A stretch of DNA of 64,000 nucleotides from Xanthocytophaga flava (lineage in GTDB: Bacteria > Bacteroidota > Bacteroidia > Cytophagales > 172606-1): NCBI RefSeq assembly GCF_030068545.1, contig NZ_JASJOR010000005.1:306056-370055 (forward strand). The letters run 5' to 3'. The position numbers and the translations under genes were made by a program. The notes beneath the pieces were generated by a model, which did not search any database, was not told the DNA's origin, and was given only the letters and a program-made list of their open reading frames with translations. Shown here piece after piece: positions 62,596 through 64,000 of the stretch (positions within the stretch are counted from its first letter, which is position 1; each line of letters opens with the position of its first letter).

Positions 62596-63315
62596 TTATT
62601 CTGTTTCTACAGGCGTTAATAAGTTTTGCAGAAACGAACGATCCTGAGTAAAAATTGGAACATCACTTACAGTCCATCGATTGCGTAAAGCACCTTGTTT
62701 TTCAAAGGATTCTTTGGTGATGATGCGTCCTCTTTTGTATCTGGGAGCATAGTCATTCCAGTTAATGCCTTTCTGAAAAATCAACTCCTGTTTTTGAACG
62801 CTGCTCTTATTGATCAACTCTTTGTGTGTATACAATGACTGAGCTACATTAGAAATGGAGTTTCGGGTAGCATCCTGTTGTCTCCAGATAAAGTAGTTTT
62901 CAACTTCTATCTGAAATGGAATAGTAAATACCCGACTGTCAAAATATGCCAGTTTCCCTGGTCTCAATTCATTGAACTTCGCTGTTGCCAGACTAGCAGA
63001 GATGGAAACCATTTTCTGAATATTACCATCAAACCAGGCTGCAGTAGTGAGTTTATCAAAATCAGTTAGAGCAATAGAAATCTCATCTGATTGCACATAC
63101 GCAAAGCGAGTTCCCTGAATATTGGCACATAAAAAGCTGGCAGTTGCATCCATATCCTGCATAAACTGATCATCAAAAGGGCGGGCTAATCCACGGGTAT
63201 AGGTGTGAAATGCCTTTCCATCTATTCTGATAATGGTATAGGTACGTCTGGGTAAGGCAAACCGGGTCCTGTCTTCATAGTACATTTTCATCCGGTCGCC
63301 TAAAGTATCTTTCAT
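62596..63315 (-). CDS. Thg1-like 3'-5' RNA polymerase (tRNA-His guanylyltransferase family)
   Basis: Thg1-family enzymes add nucleotides to the 5' end of RNA in the 3'-5' direction; bacterial Thg1-like proteins repair truncated tRNA 5' ends. The 239-residue product has TIIRIDGKAFHTYTRGLARPFD (the first metal Asp in RIDG), AYVQSDEISIALTDF (the second catalytic acidic pair, SDE) and DATRNSISNVAQSLYTHKEL. The last replaces the HINNLYN motif of eukaryotic Thg1. That pattern places it with the Thg1-like repair enzymes rather than true G-1 addition. It lies next to a tRNA gene. Confidence 0.93.
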   Translation of the reverse strand: MKDTLGDRMKMYYEDRTRFALPRRTYTIIRIDGKAFHTYTRGLARPFDDQFMQDMDATASFLCANIQGTRFAYVQSDEISIALTDFDKLTTAAWFDGNIQKMVSISASLATAKFNELRPGKLAYFDSRVFTIPFQIEVENYFIWRQQDATRNSISNVAQSLYTHKELINKSSVQKQELIFQKGINWNDYAPRYKRGRIITKESFEKQGALRNRWTVSDVPIFTQDRSFLQNLLTPVETE

Positions 63316-63339
63316 AGTTGTAGTTATTAAAATTGATTG

Positions 63340-63906
63340 CTAATTCCATAGCATTCCAGCTGGATTGAGTTCTATCTGGAATTTCTGAGCATCACCAAAG
63401 TTGTCAAGCTTTCTTTTCTTCTGAAGGATAATGTCTTCATAAGCATAAAACATCTGACGGGCAGCTATCCTATAAGGCATTTTACCCACTCCGGTACACA
63501 ATCCGGGAATGGCTACCGTTGCTATATCAGGATGAGATGTTGTGGCAACTAAGATTGCCTTCATGGCCAGATATGCATTCAAAGAAGCATGGATCATGAA
63601 ATCCATTGGTACTCGCATAGTAGGTGCCGAAATCAGATAAGGGATCTTAGAATCAAAGGTTGGGATGACCAACGCTTTGCCTATCAGCAATTCTCGTTCT
63701 GGCAGTTCTGAGATCTCTTTTTGTAATCTATCCTGCAAATCCCAGCCAAATCGTTCAGAAAGTAGATAATCTAAGCCTCCATCCATAAACCCAAACGAGT
63801 TTGCCGGACTCACAATGGCATCACAACTAAGTTGTGTGATATCTGTGTTAAGGATTTGTATATCAGGTTGGTCCCAAAAGGTACTGTCTGTAAAGTCAAC
63901 AAAAAT
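63340..63906 (-). CDS. Macrodomain protein, first gene of the RNA-repair island
   Basis: Macrodomains bind or hydrolyse ADP-ribose and ADP-ribose 1''-phosphate, the product chain of KptA. The core is ILNTDITQLSCDAIVSPANS, then GFMDGGLDYLLSERFGW, and ATVAIPGLCTGVGKMPYRIAARQMFYAY. The frame stays open upstream of the GTG at 63813 and reads NIFVDFTDSTFWDQPD, a normal first strand for this family, until a stop near 63920. No ATG, GTG or TTG precedes it, so an ATT at 63906 is the best start candidate (188 residues). Starting at the GTG at 63813 would remove the first two strands. Confidence 0.8.
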   Translation of the reverse strand: MFVDFTDSTFWDQPDIQILNTDITQLSCDAIVSPANSFGFMDGGLDYLLSERFGWDLQDRLQKEISELPERELLIGKALVIPTFDSKIPYLISAPTMRVPMDFMIHASLNAYLAMKAILVATTSHPDIATVAIPGLCTGVGKMPYRIAARQMFYAYEDIILQKKRKLDNFGDAQKFQIELNPAGMLWN

Positions 63907-64000
63907 GTTATAATTATTTTAAGCTATTCTTATCTTTACACTCTCAAAGAGAACAGGTCCTGTTTAGCAGGTCGTTCATCTTGCGTAGCTACCCACTGTG

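Noticed and set aside
55272..63906. The repair island as a prophage or IS-borne segment
   Set aside because: No integrase or target duplication is visible and base use looks like the neighbours. Horizontal transfer remains possible but is not shown.
1..64000. CRISPR arrays, insertion sequences or prophage
   Set aside because: No regularly spaced direct repeats, transposase, integrase or phage structural genes are present.

Overview
The window comes from a Bacteroidota chromosome, most likely a gliding member of the Cytophagales. The evidence is a PorP/SprF-GldK-GldL-GldM-GldN locus, a SprE/PorW lipoprotein, DUF4271 next to hemD, AT-rich DNA, frequent TTG starts, no strong Shine-Dalgarno sequences and -7 boxes of the TAnnTTTG type. 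The species cannot be named from the sequence.

Bases 1-12.1 kb hold housekeeping and envelope genes: the end of SecDF, hemW, a WG-repeat protein, a SHOCT-like membrane protein, an Omp85-like barrel, a WecA-type glycosyl-phosphate transferase, DUF4271 and hemD. From 12.4 to 18.4 kb is the core type IX secretion/gliding motor (porP/sprF, gldK, gldL, gldM, gldN). It is followed by uvrC, a class A penicillin-binding protein and sprE/porW on the minus strand. From 26 to 33.6 kb an M23 peptidase and a bactofilin lead into an ATP synthase locus (atpZ-like, atpI-like, atpB, E, F, H, A, G). The atpD and atpC genes are not here. Hairpins after atpB, atpE and atpA could set subunit ratios. Then come an isoaspartyl peptidase, an SDR without the usual catalytic Tyr, and a very acidic small protein.

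From 36.9 to 48 kb is a Wzx/Wzy-type exopolysaccharide locus: Wza-like exporter, Wzc-like tyrosine kinase, flippase, polymerase and five glycosyltransferase-type genes, two of which are clear paralogues. A PHP histidinol-phosphatase follows. Next is a four-gene signalling cluster: PAS histidine kinase, stand-alone receiver, receiver-kinase and receiver-CRP regulator. After that come a GNAT acetyltransferase and two small proteins.

The most striking region is 55.2-63.9 kb, one co-directional minus-strand island of RNA-repair and ADP-ribose enzymes. In transcription order it holds a macrodomain protein, a Thg1-like 3'-5' polymerase, a tRNA-Arg(UCU) gene, a His-rich conserved protein, RtcB RNA ligase, an ADP-ribosylglycohydrolase, a DUF1152 protein, KptA RNA 2'-phosphotransferase, a conserved unknown, a 126-bp structured palindrome, a PARG-like TIGR02452 protein and an AAA+ ATPase. 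The tRNA lies in the gap between thg1 and the gene before rtcB. It folds fully, with encoded CCA and Arg identity bases. I read the island as a tRNA damage-response cassette that carries its own tRNA. The enzyme families are well supported; the system-level function is inference.
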